Positions 25,378 through 35,945 of a stretch of DNA of 64,000 bases are shown piece after piece. Both the position numbers and the translations under genes were made by a program. Position 1 is the stretch's first letter. The number at the start of each line of letters is the position of its first letter. The stretch lies in the NCBI GenBank assembly GCA_029782145.1, contig JAKOVH010000031.1, positions 124,001-188,000 on the forward strand, in the 5' to 3' direction. Source of the DNA: Actinomycetes bacterium. GTDB taxonomy: Bacteria > Actinomycetota > Acidimicrobiia > Acidimicrobiales > Acidimicrobilacustridaceae. The notes below the pieces were generated by a model. That model made no database searches. It was not told where the DNA came from and saw only the letters and a list, made by a program, of their open reading frames with translations.

Positions 25378-27423
25378 TCAGCCGAGCAGGTCCTGATCGA
25401 TCAGCACGCCACGGCCCTCGCACTCGGGGCACAGCGACGAGAACGACTCCAGCAGCCCCTCGCCGATGCGCTTGCGCGTCATCTCCACCAGGCCCAGCTC
25501 GGAGATGTCGAAGACCTGGGTGCGGGTCTTGTCCCGCGCGAGGGCGTCGCGGAAGGCCTTGATGACCTGGTCGCGGTTGGCCTTGATCTCCATGTCGATG
25601 AAGTCGATGACGATGATGCCGCCGATGTCGCGCAGGCGCAGCTGCTTGGCGATCTCGACCGCTGCCTCGAGGTTGTTCTTGAAGACGGTCTCCTCGAGGC
25701 TCGACGACCCGACGTTCTTGCCCGTGTTCACGTCGATCACGGTGAGCGCCTCGGTGTGCTCGATGATGAGCGACCCGCCCGAGGGCAGCCACACCTTGCG
25801 GTCGAGCGCCTTGTGCAGCTGCTCGTGGACGTGGTGGCGCTCGAAGATCGACAGCGGCTCCACCGACCGGTCGTAGTGCTGCACCCGGTCGGCGAGGGCC
25901 GGCGAGATGCTGGCGACGTAGTCGCGCACCTCGGCGTAGAGCCGCTCGTCGTCGATGACCACGCCGCGGTAGTCGTCGTTGAACTCCTCGCGGATCACCC
26001 GCACCGCCATGTCGGGCTCGCGGTAGAGCAGCGCCGGCGCCTGCACCTTGGCGGCGAGCTGCTCGATCTGCTCCCACTGCGACAGCAGGCGCCGCACGTC
26101 GGCGGAGATCTCCTCGGACGTGACGCCCTCGGCCGCGGTGCGCACGATCACGCCGTGCTGGGGCGGCTTCACCTTGTCGAGGATCGAGCGGAGGCGCTTG
26201 CGCTCGTCGTCGGCGAGGCGCTTGGAGATGCCGTAGGTGGTCGAGTTCGGGATGAGCACCACGAACCGCCCGGGCAGCGAGACCTCCTGGGTGAGGCGGG
26301 CGCCCTTGTGGGCGATGGGGTTCTTGGTGACCTGGCAGATGATGCTCTGGCGGGGCTTGAGGATCTCCTCGATGCGGGCGTTGCCGCCCTGCTCGATGTC
26401 CTCGGCGTCGTACTGCACGTCGCCCCGGTACAGCACCGCGTTCTTCGGGGTGCCGATGTCGACGAACGCCGCCTCCATGCCCGGCAGCACGTTCTGGACC
26501 TTCCCCAGGTAGATGTTGCCGTGGATCTGGGCGACGTCGTCGGCCGGGCGCGAGACGTAGTGCTCGATGAGGTTGCGGCCCTCGAGCACGGCGATCTGGG
26601 TGGCCTCGGCCCGCACGCTGACGGTCATGAGGTAGCGCCCGACGGGTCGGCCCTTGCGCTCACGGCCCCGGCGCTTCTCGAGGGTCTCGTCGTCGAGCTC
26701 GACCTCACCGCCGCCGAGGATCGCCTCGACCGGCTGGGCCGCCTCGGGGCGGCCCGGGCCGCTGCCGCCCCGGCCTCGACCGCCCCGGCGCCGCCGCGAG
26801 CCGCTGCGCGACGGCCCGCCCTTGGCCTCGCCGGCGCTGACCTGATCCGTGCTCGACTCCCCCGTGCGTGCCGCCGGGCTGCGTCCGCCGCCCCGCCCGG
26901 CGGCGGCCGCCTGGTCCGCGGCGGGCGCCGGAGCCGGCCGGCTGTCGCCGATCTGGGGGCGCTTCACCAGGGCCCGCTCGGCGGCGTCGGGGTCCTTCGG
27001 CTTGCCCTGCGACGACCGCTCGGGCAGCTCGTCGGGTGCGCGCGAGCTCCGAGGGCCGGGAGCGCTGCCGGCCCCGGCAGCGCCTGCGGTGCCCTCGGGG
27101 CCCTCTGCCTCGGGCCCGTTGGTGGCCGAGGCGTCACGGGCGCCAGCGGAGCGGTTGCGGTTCCGGCCCCCTCGTGAGCCACGGCGGCGCTTGGGCCGGG
27201 GCGCCCCGTCGGCGCCCGCCCCGTCGCCGCCGGGCGCGTCGGCGCCGGGCGCGTCGGGCGACGCCAGCGGCGCCGCCGCCGATGCCGGTTCAGCCGCGGC
27301 GGGCGGGCTCGACGGTGTCGAGGACGGCGACGACGGAGAGGACGCGCCGGGCGCGTCGGCGGGGCCCGGGCGGGGCGAGTCGCCCGGGGTGCCCGGGCGG
27401 TCGTTGACCGTGGGATCGGCCAT
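25378..27423 (-). CDS. rng: Ribonuclease E/G
   Basis: A 681-aa endoribonuclease that processes and degrades RNA. Residues 1 to about 250 are a Pro/Ala/Gly/Arg-rich low-complexity extension, typical of actinobacterial RNase E. Next comes an S1 domain (GNIYLGKVQNVLPGMEAAFVDIG), the RNase H-like and 5'-sensor regions (GRFVVLIPNSTTYGISKRL), and the catalytic metal-binding VIDVNTGKN. The zinc-link motif CPEC sits at residues 665-668, followed directly by the C-terminus. The low-complexity part is at the N-terminus and the catalytic core at the C-terminus. It heads the rng-rplU-rpmA unit. Confidence 0.94.
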   Translation of the reverse strand: MADPTVNDRPGTPGDSPRPGPADAPGASSPSSPSSTPSSPPAAAEPASAAAPLASPDAPGADAPGGDGAGADGAPRPKRRRGSRGGRNRNRSAGARDASATNGPEAEGPEGTAGAAGAGSAPGPRSSRAPDELPERSSQGKPKDPDAAERALVKRPQIGDSRPAPAPAADQAAAAGRGGGRSPAARTGESSTDQVSAGEAKGGPSRSGSRRRRGGRGRGGSGPGRPEAAQPVEAILGGGEVELDDETLEKRRGRERKGRPVGRYLMTVSVRAEATQIAVLEGRNLIEHYVSRPADDVAQIHGNIYLGKVQNVLPGMEAAFVDIGTPKNAVLYRGDVQYDAEDIEQGGNARIEEILKPRQSIICQVTKNPIAHKGARLTQEVSLPGRFVVLIPNSTTYGISKRLADDERKRLRSILDKVKPPQHGVIVRTAAEGVTSEEISADVRRLLSQWEQIEQLAAKVQAPALLYREPDMAVRVIREEFNDDYRGVVIDDERLYAEVRDYVASISPALADRVQHYDRSVEPLSIFERHHVHEQLHKALDRKVWLPSGGSLIIEHTEALTVIDVNTGKNVGSSSLEETVFKNNLEAAVEIAKQLRLRDIGGIIVIDFIDMEIKANRDQVIKAFRDALARDKTRTQVFDISELGLVEMTRKRIGEGLLESFSSLCPECEGRGVLIDQDLLG

Positions 27424-27438
27424 GGACGAGTTCCCTTC

Positions 27439-28170
27439 TCATGGGGCGCACGCTCCTGCGGGCGCCGGCGACGGCGCGCCCGGCGAGAGTGGCTCTCGCG
27501 TCGCGCCGTCAGAGGTGATCCATTGGTGGGTCCTGCGGACCCGTCCCTCGGTGCGGGGCGGGTCGAACGCGGCCAGCAGCTCAGCGGGCCGCACCGAGCG
27601 GGGCTGGGTGGCCAGCTCGGCCTCCAGCACGGCGCCCTGCTCGGGAGCGTCGGGGGGTGTGGGGCCCACCACCGTGAGGCCCAGGATGCCGGGCCTCAGG
27701 TCGTCGGCGACCTTCTTGCCCTTGCGCTCCCGGACGACCGGGAGCTCGGTGGCGGACAGCGTGGTGTCGACGGCGGCGGCCAGCGCCTCCGGCGACGTAC
27801 CCGGCACCTCGATGACCCACGTGCACGAGGTCACGGCCTCCTGGAGGGAGGTCTCGGAGCGGTCGATGACGGCGACGGCTTCGACGTCGACGCCGGGTGG
27901 GAGCAGCGGCGTGAGCCGCTCGGGCAGCGCCTCGGTGTCGACGGCGAGCGCCTCGGGCTCGCGCAGGTCGACGTCGAGGTACTCCCCCAGCGACTCATGT
28001 CCGGTGGAGAGGGCGAGCCCGAAGTGCACCTTCGGGCGGGGCGAGAAGCCCTCGGTGCTGGCGACGGGCAGCTCGGCGCGGCGCAGGGCCCGCTCCCAGC
28101 AGCGGGCGAGGTCGCGGTGGCTGGTGAAGCGGACCTTGCCGAGCTTGCGGTAGCGGACCCGGAGCCTCAC
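27439..28170 (-). CDS. TIGR03936/DUF2344 family radical-SAM-associated protein
   Basis: A 243-aa protein with the family start VRLRVRYRKLGKVRFTSHRDLARCWERALRRA and the conserved FSPRPKVHFGLALSTGHES. It is always found beside, or fused to, the TIGR03960 radical SAM protein encoded just upstream, with which it overlaps by 4 bases (GTGA). It probably binds RNA or presents a substrate to that enzyme, but its biochemical role is not established. The last about 25 residues are a Pro/Ala-rich tail. Confidence 0.88.
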   Translation of the reverse strand: MRLRVRYRKLGKVRFTSHRDLARCWERALRRAELPVASTEGFSPRPKVHFGLALSTGHESLGEYLDVDLREPEALAVDTEALPERLTPLLPPGVDVEAVAVIDRSETSLQEAVTSCTWVIEVPGTSPEALAAAVDTTLSATELPVVRERKGKKVADDLRPGILGLTVVGPTPPDAPEQGAVLEAELATQPRSVRPAELLAAFDPPRTEGRVRRTHQWITSDGATREPLSPGAPSPAPAGACAP

Positions 28171-30134
28171 GAGCCGACCGCCGATCCGGCCGGTTCCGGG
28201 GCACGACCGAGCAGGGTGACCGGCACCGAGCGGCCCGAGAGGTCCTGGCCGGTGCCCTGGGAGCCGCCTGCGGGCGGGGTGGCCGAGGCCACGATGTGCT
28301 CGATGGAGTAGCCGGTGCAGGCGCCGCAGTCGTAGCAGGGGGTCCACCGGCAGTCGGGCAGGCCGACCTCGGCGAGGGCGTCACGCCACTCCTGCCACAG
28401 GAAGTCCTTGTGGAGCCCGGCCGAGAGGTGGTCCCACGGGAGGACCTCCTGCTCGGAGCGGTGGCGGTGCACGTACCAGTCGAGGTCGAGGCCGTGGTGG
28501 GCCATGGCCTCGACCCACAGCTCCAGGTCGAACTTCTCGCTCCACTCCTGGAACGTGCCGCCCCGCCGCCACACCTCCTCGATGACGGGGCCGAGCCGGC
28601 GGTCGCCCCGGCTGGCCAGGCCTTCGATCTGCGTGGCCTTGGGGTCGTGCCACTTCAGCTGCACGCCCTGGTTGCGGCGGGTGTCGTCGCGCAGCAGGTT
28701 GATCTTGCGGCGCAGCTCGGTGACGGTGTTCTGCCCGAACCACTGGAACGGCGTGAAGGGCTTGGGCACGAACCCGCCGACCGACACGGTGACCGACGGG
28801 CTCTTGGTGTGGGCCTTGCCGAGCTCGACGCAGTTGCGGGCCAGCTCGGCGATGCCGAGGGTGTCGTCGTCGGTCTCGGTGGGCAGGCCGGTGAGGAAGT
28901 ACAGCTTCACCCGGCGCCAGCCGTTGGCGTAGGCGGCGTCGATCGCGCTGTACAGGTCCTCTTCGCGGATGAGCTTGTTGATGACCTGGCGCATGCGCCA
29001 GGTGCCCGCCTCGGGTGCGAAGGTGAGGCCGGTGCGGCGGGCCCGCTGCAGCTGGGTGGCGATGCCCACGCCGAAGGCGTCGACGCGCAGGCTGGGCAGC
29101 GACACCGACACGGGCGGCCCGTCGTCGGTGGAGCGCACGATGTCGCCGACGAGCGCCTCGATGCCCGAGTAGTCGGCGGTGGACAGCGAGGTGAGGGCGA
29201 CCTCGTCGTAGCCGGTGCGGCGCAGGCCCTCGGCGACCATGGTCCGGACCTGCTCGGCGGGCCGCTCGCGCACCGGTCGGGTGATCATCCCGGCCTGGCA
29301 GAACCGGCAGCCCCGGGTGCAGCCCCGGAACACCTCGACGTTGAGGCGGTCGTGCACGACCTCGGTGAGCGGCACGAGCTGGCGCTTCGGGTACGGGAAG
29401 TCGGCCAGGTCGGGCACGGTGCGCTTCTCGACCCGGTCGGGCACGTCGGGGTGGCGAGGCGTGACGGCCACCAGATCGGCGCCGTCGTAGCTGCACTCGT
29501 ACATCGACGGCACGTAGACGCCGCTGACGTGGGCGAGCTCACGGAGCACGTGCTCGCGGCTTCCGTCGGTGCGGCCCGACGCCTTCCACGCCCCGATGAC
29601 CTCGGTGATCTCGGCGACGATCTCCTCACCGTCGCCCAGCACCACGAAGTCGAGGAAGTCGGCGACGGGCTCGGGGTTGTAGGTGCAGTGCCCGCCGGCG
29701 GCGATCAGCGGGTGCTCGGGCCGGCGATCGGCGGCACGCACGGGCACGCCGGCCAGGTCGACCATGTTGAGCAGGTTGGTGTAGGTGAGCTCGGCCGACA
29801 GGTTGAACCCGATGACGTCGAAGTCGCAGGCCGGGCGGTGCGTGTCGAGCGAGAACAGCGGCAGGCCCCGGGCCCGCAGCAGCTCCTCGAGGTCGACCCA
29901 CGGTGCGTAGGTGCGCTCGGCCACGGCGTCGGGCCGCTCGTTGAGGATCTCGTAGAGGATCTGCAGGCCCTGGTTGGGCAGGCCGATCTCGTAGGTGTCG
30001 GGGTACGCCAGCAGCCACGCCACCTTGTGCGGGGCGTGGTCGGGCCGTTGCGCTCCGTCCTCCAAGCCGATGTAGCGGGCGGGTTTCGCGACCTTGGCCA
30101 GCAGGGGTTCCAGCTGTGGCCACAAACCGTTCAT
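28167..30134 (-). CDS. TIGR03960 family B12-binding-type radical SAM protein
   Basis: A 655-aa protein. The N-terminal region resembles a B12-binding fold (KVAWLLAYPDTYEIGLPNQGLQILY). The radical SAM core has the cluster motif CTRGCRFC (FRGCTRGCRFCQAGMITRP) followed by VALTSLSTADYSGI and FAPEAGTWRMRQVINK. The C-terminus contains WTPCYDCGACTGY, a possible second cluster or metal site. The partner TIGR03936 gene overlaps its end. Members lie next to RNase E and ribosomal protein genes, which suggests RNA modification, but the reaction is unproven. The ATG start fits the family start MNGLWPQLEP. Confidence 0.92.
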   Translation of the reverse strand: MNGLWPQLEPLLAKVAKPARYIGLEDGAQRPDHAPHKVAWLLAYPDTYEIGLPNQGLQILYEILNERPDAVAERTYAPWVDLEELLRARGLPLFSLDTHRPACDFDVIGFNLSAELTYTNLLNMVDLAGVPVRAADRRPEHPLIAAGGHCTYNPEPVADFLDFVVLGDGEEIVAEITEVIGAWKASGRTDGSREHVLRELAHVSGVYVPSMYECSYDGADLVAVTPRHPDVPDRVEKRTVPDLADFPYPKRQLVPLTEVVHDRLNVEVFRGCTRGCRFCQAGMITRPVRERPAEQVRTMVAEGLRRTGYDEVALTSLSTADYSGIEALVGDIVRSTDDGPPVSVSLPSLRVDAFGVGIATQLQRARRTGLTFAPEAGTWRMRQVINKLIREEDLYSAIDAAYANGWRRVKLYFLTGLPTETDDDTLGIAELARNCVELGKAHTKSPSVTVSVGGFVPKPFTPFQWFGQNTVTELRRKINLLRDDTRRNQGVQLKWHDPKATQIEGLASRGDRRLGPVIEEVWRRGGTFQEWSEKFDLELWVEAMAHHGLDLDWYVHRHRSEQEVLPWDHLSAGLHKDFLWQEWRDALAEVGLPDCRWTPCYDCGACTGYSIEHIVASATPPAGGSQGTGQDLSGRSVPVTLLGRAPEPAGSAVGS

Positions 30135-30189
30135 CCGCGCCGATGCTACCGGTTGGGGGCCCGGCGACCGGAACCCCCGCCCGCTCCGG

Positions 30190-31335
30190 CTACCGGAAGC
30201 GGCGCATGTGGACGTTGAGCACCAGGCCGATGGCGGCGAAGGCGGTGATGGTGGACGAGCCACCGGAGCTCAACAGCAGCAGGGGGATGCCGGTGACGGG
30301 CATGATGCCCATGGCCATGCCGACGTTCTCGAACACCGAGAAGGCGAACATGGCCAGCACGCCGATGCACACGTAGGACCCGAAGGGGTCACGCGCGATC
30401 TGGGCGATGCGCCAGAGCCGGTAGCAGACGAGGGCGTACAGGAGCAGCACCGTCGCTCCGCCCAGGAAGCCGAACTGCTCGGCCACCGCGGTGAAGATGA
30501 AGTCGGTCTGCTGCTCGGGCACGTAGTTGAGCCGTGTCTGGGGACCCTGGAACAGGCCGTGGCCCGTGACCTTGCCCGAGGCCACCGCCAGCTGGCTCTG
30601 CTCGACGTTGTAGGTGGCTTCCTTGGAGGTGTTCTGCGGGTCGATGAAGGCGGTGAGCCGGTCGCGCTGGTACTTGGCCAGCACCGGCGAGTTCAACACG
30701 CCCACCACGCCGATCACCCCGACCACGGCCAGCACGGCGAGGTACTTGCCGGGCACGCCGCCCACCACCAGCAGGGCGAGGGTGATGGTGAGGAGGATGA
30801 GGACCAGGCCCAGGTCGGGCTGCAGCATGATCAGCGCCATCGGCACCGCGGCGATCGCCAGCAGGGCCACCAGGCGGCGCAGGTCGATGTCGCCCTTGAA
30901 CTCCGAGAGCAGGAAGGCGAGCGCGCCGATGAGCGACAGCTTGGCGAACTCCGCCGGCTGCAGCTGGAACGGGCCGAGGGCGAACCACGCCTGGGCGCCC
31001 TTGGACTGCGAGCCGAGGGGCGTGATCACGAGGAACAGCAGCAACGTGGTGGCCCCGTAGAACACCCAGGCCCAGTCGTGGAGCTTGTGGTAGTCGACGA
31101 CGGCGAACACCGCCATCACGCCCGCGCCCACCACGACGAAGGCGAACTGGCGGAACAGGTAGGAGTCGACGTAGTTCGGCCCCGGGCCGCGGGTGGCGCT
31201 GTAGACCGCCACCACCCCGATGGCAGCCAGCGCCAGGGTGCACACGAGCAGGGTCGGGTCGAGGTGGCGCAGCGGCGCCGTCGGGTCGCGCCGGCTGCGG
31301 TTGGAGTCGTGGCGGGAGATGGTGCGGGGCAGCAT
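30190..31335 (-). CDS. mrdB: Rod-shape SEDS protein RodA (MrdB)
   Basis: A 381-aa SEDS-family peptidoglycan glycosyltransferase with about ten membrane helices. Signatures include GAQAWFALGPFQLQPAEFAKL, LIMLQPDLGLVLIL, the extracellular loop with GHGLFQGPQTRLNYVPEQQTDFIFTAVAEQFGF, and the final MAMGIMPVTGIPLLLLSSGGSS. It works with the class B PBP encoded just upstream, whose stop overlaps this ATG by one base (TGATG). A longer frame runs upstream through mrdA but is not coding. Confidence 0.95.
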   Translation of the reverse strand: MLPRTISRHDSNRSRRDPTAPLRHLDPTLLVCTLALAAIGVVAVYSATRGPGPNYVDSYLFRQFAFVVVGAGVMAVFAVVDYHKLHDWAWVFYGATTLLLFLVITPLGSQSKGAQAWFALGPFQLQPAEFAKLSLIGALAFLLSEFKGDIDLRRLVALLAIAAVPMALIMLQPDLGLVLILLTITLALLVVGGVPGKYLAVLAVVGVIGVVGVLNSPVLAKYQRDRLTAFIDPQNTSKEATYNVEQSQLAVASGKVTGHGLFQGPQTRLNYVPEQQTDFIFTAVAEQFGFLGGATVLLLYALVCYRLWRIAQIARDPFGSYVCIGVLAMFAFSVFENVGMAMGIMPVTGIPLLLLSSGGSSTITAFAAIGLVLNVHMRRFR

Positions 31336-33314
31336 CAGTCCTGCTTCCCGGTCTCGACGGCCTTGAAGCCGGTCTCGGCCTGGCCGGCGAGGAACTCGTA
31401 GACGTGGCGGACCACCGGTGCGGCGGCGTCGGCGCCGAAGCCGCTCTCCTCGAGCACGGCGGCGACGGCGTACTGCGGTTGGTCGGCCGGCGCGTACGAC
31501 GCGAACACGGAGGTGTCGGCCTTGCCCTGCACCTGGGCGGTGCCGGTCTTGCCCACCACGGGGAACGCCCGCTGGTCGAACCCGGTGAAGGCCAGCGCCG
31601 CGGTGCCGCCGTGGGTCACCTGCGAGAGGCCCTCGACGATGGGGTCGCGCGTGCCGGGGGGCATGTCGACCTGCGAGCGCACCACGGGGTCGACCACGCG
31701 CAGCACGTCGGCGGTGTCCGGGGAGCCGAGCGGGATGCCGGTGCGGCTCGAGGGCTTCAGCACCCGGGCCACCACGTGGGGCTGGTAGACGGTGCCGCCG
31801 TTGGCCAGGGCGCCGTAGGCGCCGGCCAGCTGGATCGGGGTGACCGCCACCGCGTTCTGCCCGATGGCGAGCTGGACGCTGTCGCCGGTGAACCAGTCGC
31901 TGTAGGGCCAGGCGTCGGGATTCTTGTCGTGCAACGCCTTCTTGTCGGCCGGCGTGAGCACGTAGCCCGGCGACTCGTTGGGCAGGTCGATGCCGGTGGT
32001 GCTGTCGAACCCGAAGCGGGCCGCCGTGTCCTGGATGTCGGTGGTGCCGTCCATCCGCGAGCCGAGCCAGTAGAAGTACACGTCGGACGAGACGGTGAGC
32101 GCCCGGGGCAGCGCGATGTAGCCGTTCTTGCCCGTGCTCCTGAAGTCCTGTCCGCCCACGGTGAAGACGCCGGTGTCGTTGTAGGTGGTGCCCCCGGTGA
32201 TGAGCCCGTTGTTGAGCGCGGCGCTGGCGGTGACGAGCTTGAACGTGGAGCCGGGGGCGTACACGCCGGTGATGGCCCGGTCGATCAGCGCGCTCACGCC
32301 GTTGGTGTTCAACAGCTGCTGGTAGCGCTCGTCGCTGATGCCGTTGACGAAGTCCTGGGGGTCGTAGGTCGGGTAGGTCGCCAAGGCGAGCACCGCGCCG
32401 CTGTTGGGGTCGAGCACCACCGCCGCCCCGGCCGGCGCGTTCTTCACGCGGATGCCGTAGTTGTCCTTCTGGGACCCGCCCCGGGTGGCGTCGAGCTGCT
32501 GGCGCAGGGAGTCCTCGGCCTTCACCTGCAGGTCGATGTCGATGTTGAGCTGGACGTCGCTGCCGGGCCGAGGCGCCTGGTACGAGACGGTGCGCACCGG
32601 TCGGTTCTTGGCGTCGATCTCGACCACCTCGGTGCCGGGCGTGCCCCGCAGGTCCTTCTCGTAGGCGGCCTCCACCCCGGCCAGCCCGATGGTGGAGTCC
32701 GGCTGGTACTCCTTGGCGACGCCGTCGGGGTCGACGCCGGGCGAGTCCTTCACCGCCTCGAGGGTCTCCTTGGTGATGCGCCCCACGTAGCCGACGATGT
32801 TGGCCCCGTAGGCGCCGTAGTTGTACTTGCGCACCGACTCGCGCTCGACGCCGACGGTGGGGAACTCCTCGGCGTGCTCGGACAGGTACACCATCAGGTC
32901 CTGCGAGATCCCGTTGACGACCGGCACCGGCTGCAGGTCGTCGTATTGCTGGTCGGCGAGGCGCCGCTCGATCGTCTCGATCTTGGTCGGGGTGCCGAAG
33001 TCGGTGAAGGTGGCGGCCAGCTTCGACACGAGGGCGTCGCGCTGGTCCTTGGGCAGCTTGCGCAGGGCGTTGCGATCGACGGTGACGACCAGCGAGGTCT
33101 CGTTGTCGACGATGACCTTGCCGTTGCGGTCGAGGATCCGGCCGCGAGGGGCCTCCACGGCCACGGTGCGGGTGCGGTTGGCGGTGGCCTGCACCTCGAG
33201 CTGGGGCGCCTCCATCACCTGGAGGTACCAGAGGCGGGCGAAGAGCGCGGCGAAGCAGCCGACGACCACGACGCCGATCACGCTCATGCGCAGGCGGGGC
33301 GAGGCGGTGTCCAC
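31335..33314 (-). CDS. mrdA: Penicillin-binding protein 2 (class B transpeptidase)
   Basis: A 659-aa membrane-anchored transpeptidase that cross-links lateral-wall peptidoglycan with RodA. One N-terminal membrane helix (VIGVVVVGCFAALFARLWYL) is followed by a PBP dimer domain (APRGRILDRNG) and the penicillin-binding domain. The active-site motif STFK is at 356-359, the second motif is SSD in VSSDVYFYW, and the third is KTG in VGKTGTAQVQG. The GTG start is 77 bp after mreD. That gap holds a 9-bp hairpin at 33350-33373 that could reduce read-through. Confidence 0.95.
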   Translation of the reverse strand: MDTASPRLRMSVIGVVVVGCFAALFARLWYLQVMEAPQLEVQATANRTRTVAVEAPRGRILDRNGKVIVDNETSLVVTVDRNALRKLPKDQRDALVSKLAATFTDFGTPTKIETIERRLADQQYDDLQPVPVVNGISQDLMVYLSEHAEEFPTVGVERESVRKYNYGAYGANIVGYVGRITKETLEAVKDSPGVDPDGVAKEYQPDSTIGLAGVEAAYEKDLRGTPGTEVVEIDAKNRPVRTVSYQAPRPGSDVQLNIDIDLQVKAEDSLRQQLDATRGGSQKDNYGIRVKNAPAGAAVVLDPNSGAVLALATYPTYDPQDFVNGISDERYQQLLNTNGVSALIDRAITGVYAPGSTFKLVTASAALNNGLITGGTTYNDTGVFTVGGQDFRSTGKNGYIALPRALTVSSDVYFYWLGSRMDGTTDIQDTAARFGFDSTTGIDLPNESPGYVLTPADKKALHDKNPDAWPYSDWFTGDSVQLAIGQNAVAVTPIQLAGAYGALANGGTVYQPHVVARVLKPSSRTGIPLGSPDTADVLRVVDPVVRSQVDMPPGTRDPIVEGLSQVTHGGTAALAFTGFDQRAFPVVGKTGTAQVQGKADTSVFASYAPADQPQYAVAAVLEESGFGADAAAPVVRHVYEFLAGQAETGFKAVETGKQD

Positions 33315-33349
33315 GGGTCAGGGCTCCGCCGGGGGGTTCGCTGGGTTCG

Positions 33350-33373
33350 CTGGTGCGGGCACGACCGCACCAG
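33350..33373 (-). terminator. Small hairpin between mreD and mrdA
   Basis: CTGGTGCGG and CCGCACCAG form a perfect 9-bp stem with a 6-nt loop in the 77-bp gap between mreD and mrdA. It could be a partial terminator or an RNA-stability element that sets the ratio of MreBCD to PBP2/RodA. There is no T-run. Confidence 0.45.
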
Positions 33374-33391
33374 TCCAGCAGACGCGGGTGC

Positions 33392-33901
33392 TCATCGCAC
33401 CGCGGCCCGCAGCCGGTCGGCGTCGTGCTCGGCCCAGCGACAGGCACGCACGGTGGGCAGCACCAGGACCGCCGTGGTGACGGCCACGGTGGCGCTCACC
33501 GCGACCAGGTGCCCGCCGAGCATCTGGGCCTGGCCGAGCAGGGTGCCGATCAGCCCGAAGGCCACCACGCCCACCACCGCGCTGAGCGCGGCGACGGCCA
33601 TGGTGAGCCAGCGGGCCGAGCGGACCAGCGCGGTGTCGAGCGCACCGGCGAGGGCGCCCGCCGCCAGGTAGGCGACGGCGCCCAGGCCGAAGGGGGTGGC
33701 GGTCATGAGGTCGAGCGCCAGCCCCGAGAAGAAGCCCACGGTGGCGCCCCGCTCGGCGCCTCCGGCGATGCCCGACGCCACGGCCAGCACCAGCAAGGCG
33801 TCCGGTACCGCCCCGTCGATGCGCAGCGCCGAGAACAGGGCCCGCTGCACGATGGCGGCGGTGGCGACCAGCAGGGCGTAGCGCAGCAGCGTCTTGGGCA
33901 C
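33392..33901 (-). CDS. mreD: Rod shape-determining protein MreD
   Basis: A 169-aa protein with five predicted membrane helices, beginning LLRYALLVATAAIVQRALFS. The family-like FFSGLALDLMTATPFGLGAVAYLAAGALAG lies in the middle. MreD links MreC and the PBP2/RodA pair in the elongation complex. Sequence conservation in this family is weak, and position between mreC and mrdA is the main support. The GTG start is 12 bp after the mreC stop. Confidence 0.88.
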   Translation of the reverse strand: MPKTLLRYALLVATAAIVQRALFSALRIDGAVPDALLVLAVASGIAGGAERGATVGFFSGLALDLMTATPFGLGAVAYLAAGALAGALDTALVRSARWLTMAVAALSAVVGVVAFGLIGTLLGQAQMLGGHLVAVSATVAVTTAVLVLPTVRACRWAEHDADRLRAAVR

Positions 33902-33913
33902 GGCGCCGCTCCC

Positions 33914-34747
33914 CTAGCCGGCCGGCTGCCAGAGCACGATGTCGGCGTAGGTGAGATCGGTGGTCCGGGCGAACAGGCGGATGTCGACGGTGGTCTCACG
34001 GGCCGCCTCGTTCGTGCGCACCGTGGCGATCGTGCCGATCGGCAGGTCCGGCGGGAACGAGCTCTTGCGGGTGCCGCCGGTGACGACGATCTGGTTCGCC
34101 TCGACCTTCTGGCTCGAGTCGATGTTGAAGCCCCGCAGCACGGTGGGTGAGCCGGTGCCCTGGGCCACGCCCACCGCGGCCGTGCCCACCGCGGTGAACC
34201 CCACCTGGTAGTTGCCGCTCGTGACCAGCTCGACGGTGCAGCGGTCGTCGCTCACCTGGATCACCTTGCCGATGAGGCCCTCGCCCGTCACGACGGCCAT
34301 GCCCTTGGCCACCTTCGAGCTCGACCCCTTGTCGAGGTCGAGGGTGGTGCCGAAGTTGCCGACCGAGCCGGCCACGACGCGTGCGTGCACGCGCGGGTTG
34401 TCGCCGGTGAAGGTGATGCCTTCGTTCTGCAGCAGCTGCTGGAGCTGCTGCTGGGCCACCTGGCCGGCGGTGACGTCGCCCTGCAGGCGCTCGTTCTCCT
34501 CCCGGAGGCGGTCGTTCTCGGCCTCCAGGTCGCCTTGGCGGAACGCCCCGTTCCAGGCGTTCGACACCGGCTCGAAGACCGCCGACGCGGCGTCGCCCAC
34601 CGGCGAGAGCACCTTCAGCACCCCGCTGCGGGCCGAGTCGATGGGCCCGAACCCCCGGCCGTCGAGGGTCAGGAGGGTGACTGCGGTGAGCACCAGCAAC
34701 AAGATGGTGAACCGGGTGCGCCCGCTGCGACGGGTGGTGAGGGCCAC
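33914..34747 (-). CDS. mreC: Rod shape-determining protein MreC
   Basis: A 277-aa bitopic protein. A basic cytoplasmic start is followed by one membrane helix (FTILLLVLTAVTLLTLDG). Next come a coiled coil (GDLEAENDRLREENERLQGDV, about residues 73-93) and two beta-barrel domains with DKGSSSKVAKGMAVVTGEGLIGKVIQV and a later TGGTRKSSFPPDLPIGTI. MreC is the periplasm-facing scaffold of the elongation complex and activates PBP2. The GTG start is 16 bp after mreB. Confidence 0.93.
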   Translation of the reverse strand: MALTTRRSGRTRFTILLLVLTAVTLLTLDGRGFGPIDSARSGVLKVLSPVGDAASAVFEPVSNAWNGAFRQGDLEAENDRLREENERLQGDVTAGQVAQQQLQQLLQNEGITFTGDNPRVHARVVAGSVGNFGTTLDLDKGSSSKVAKGMAVVTGEGLIGKVIQVSDDRCTVELVTSGNYQVGFTAVGTAAVGVAQGTGSPTVLRGFNIDSSQKVEANQIVVTGGTRKSSFPPDLPIGTIATVRTNEAARETTVDIRLFARTTDLTYADIVLWQPAG

Positions 34748-34763
34748 AGCCGCGCGCGCCGGG

Positions 34764-35810
<1,047 letters not shown>

Positions 35811-35945
35811 GCGGCTGACCCTCCCGGTGGAGGTCGAAGGCGAGGGGCTCGGCGACAGGCTAGGCGACGGGAGCGAGGCCCGCCTCGTCACCGTCGCACG
35901 GTACGAAGGCGCCGCCAGGGTATCGGGGGGCAAGCGGGGTTCGGC

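Noticed and set aside
28296-30218. Very long open frame on the plus strand opposite the radical SAM gene
   Set aside because: Its translation is low-complexity (Val, Gly, His, Leu, Asp) without motifs. It mirrors the third-position GC of the real minus-strand gene, as do many other long plus-strand frames here (for example 25756-27177, 31404-33671 and 37481-40255).
31336-33447. Upstream extension of the rodA frame
   Set aside because: It is an out-of-frame shadow of mrdA; the real start overlaps the mrdA stop (TGATG).
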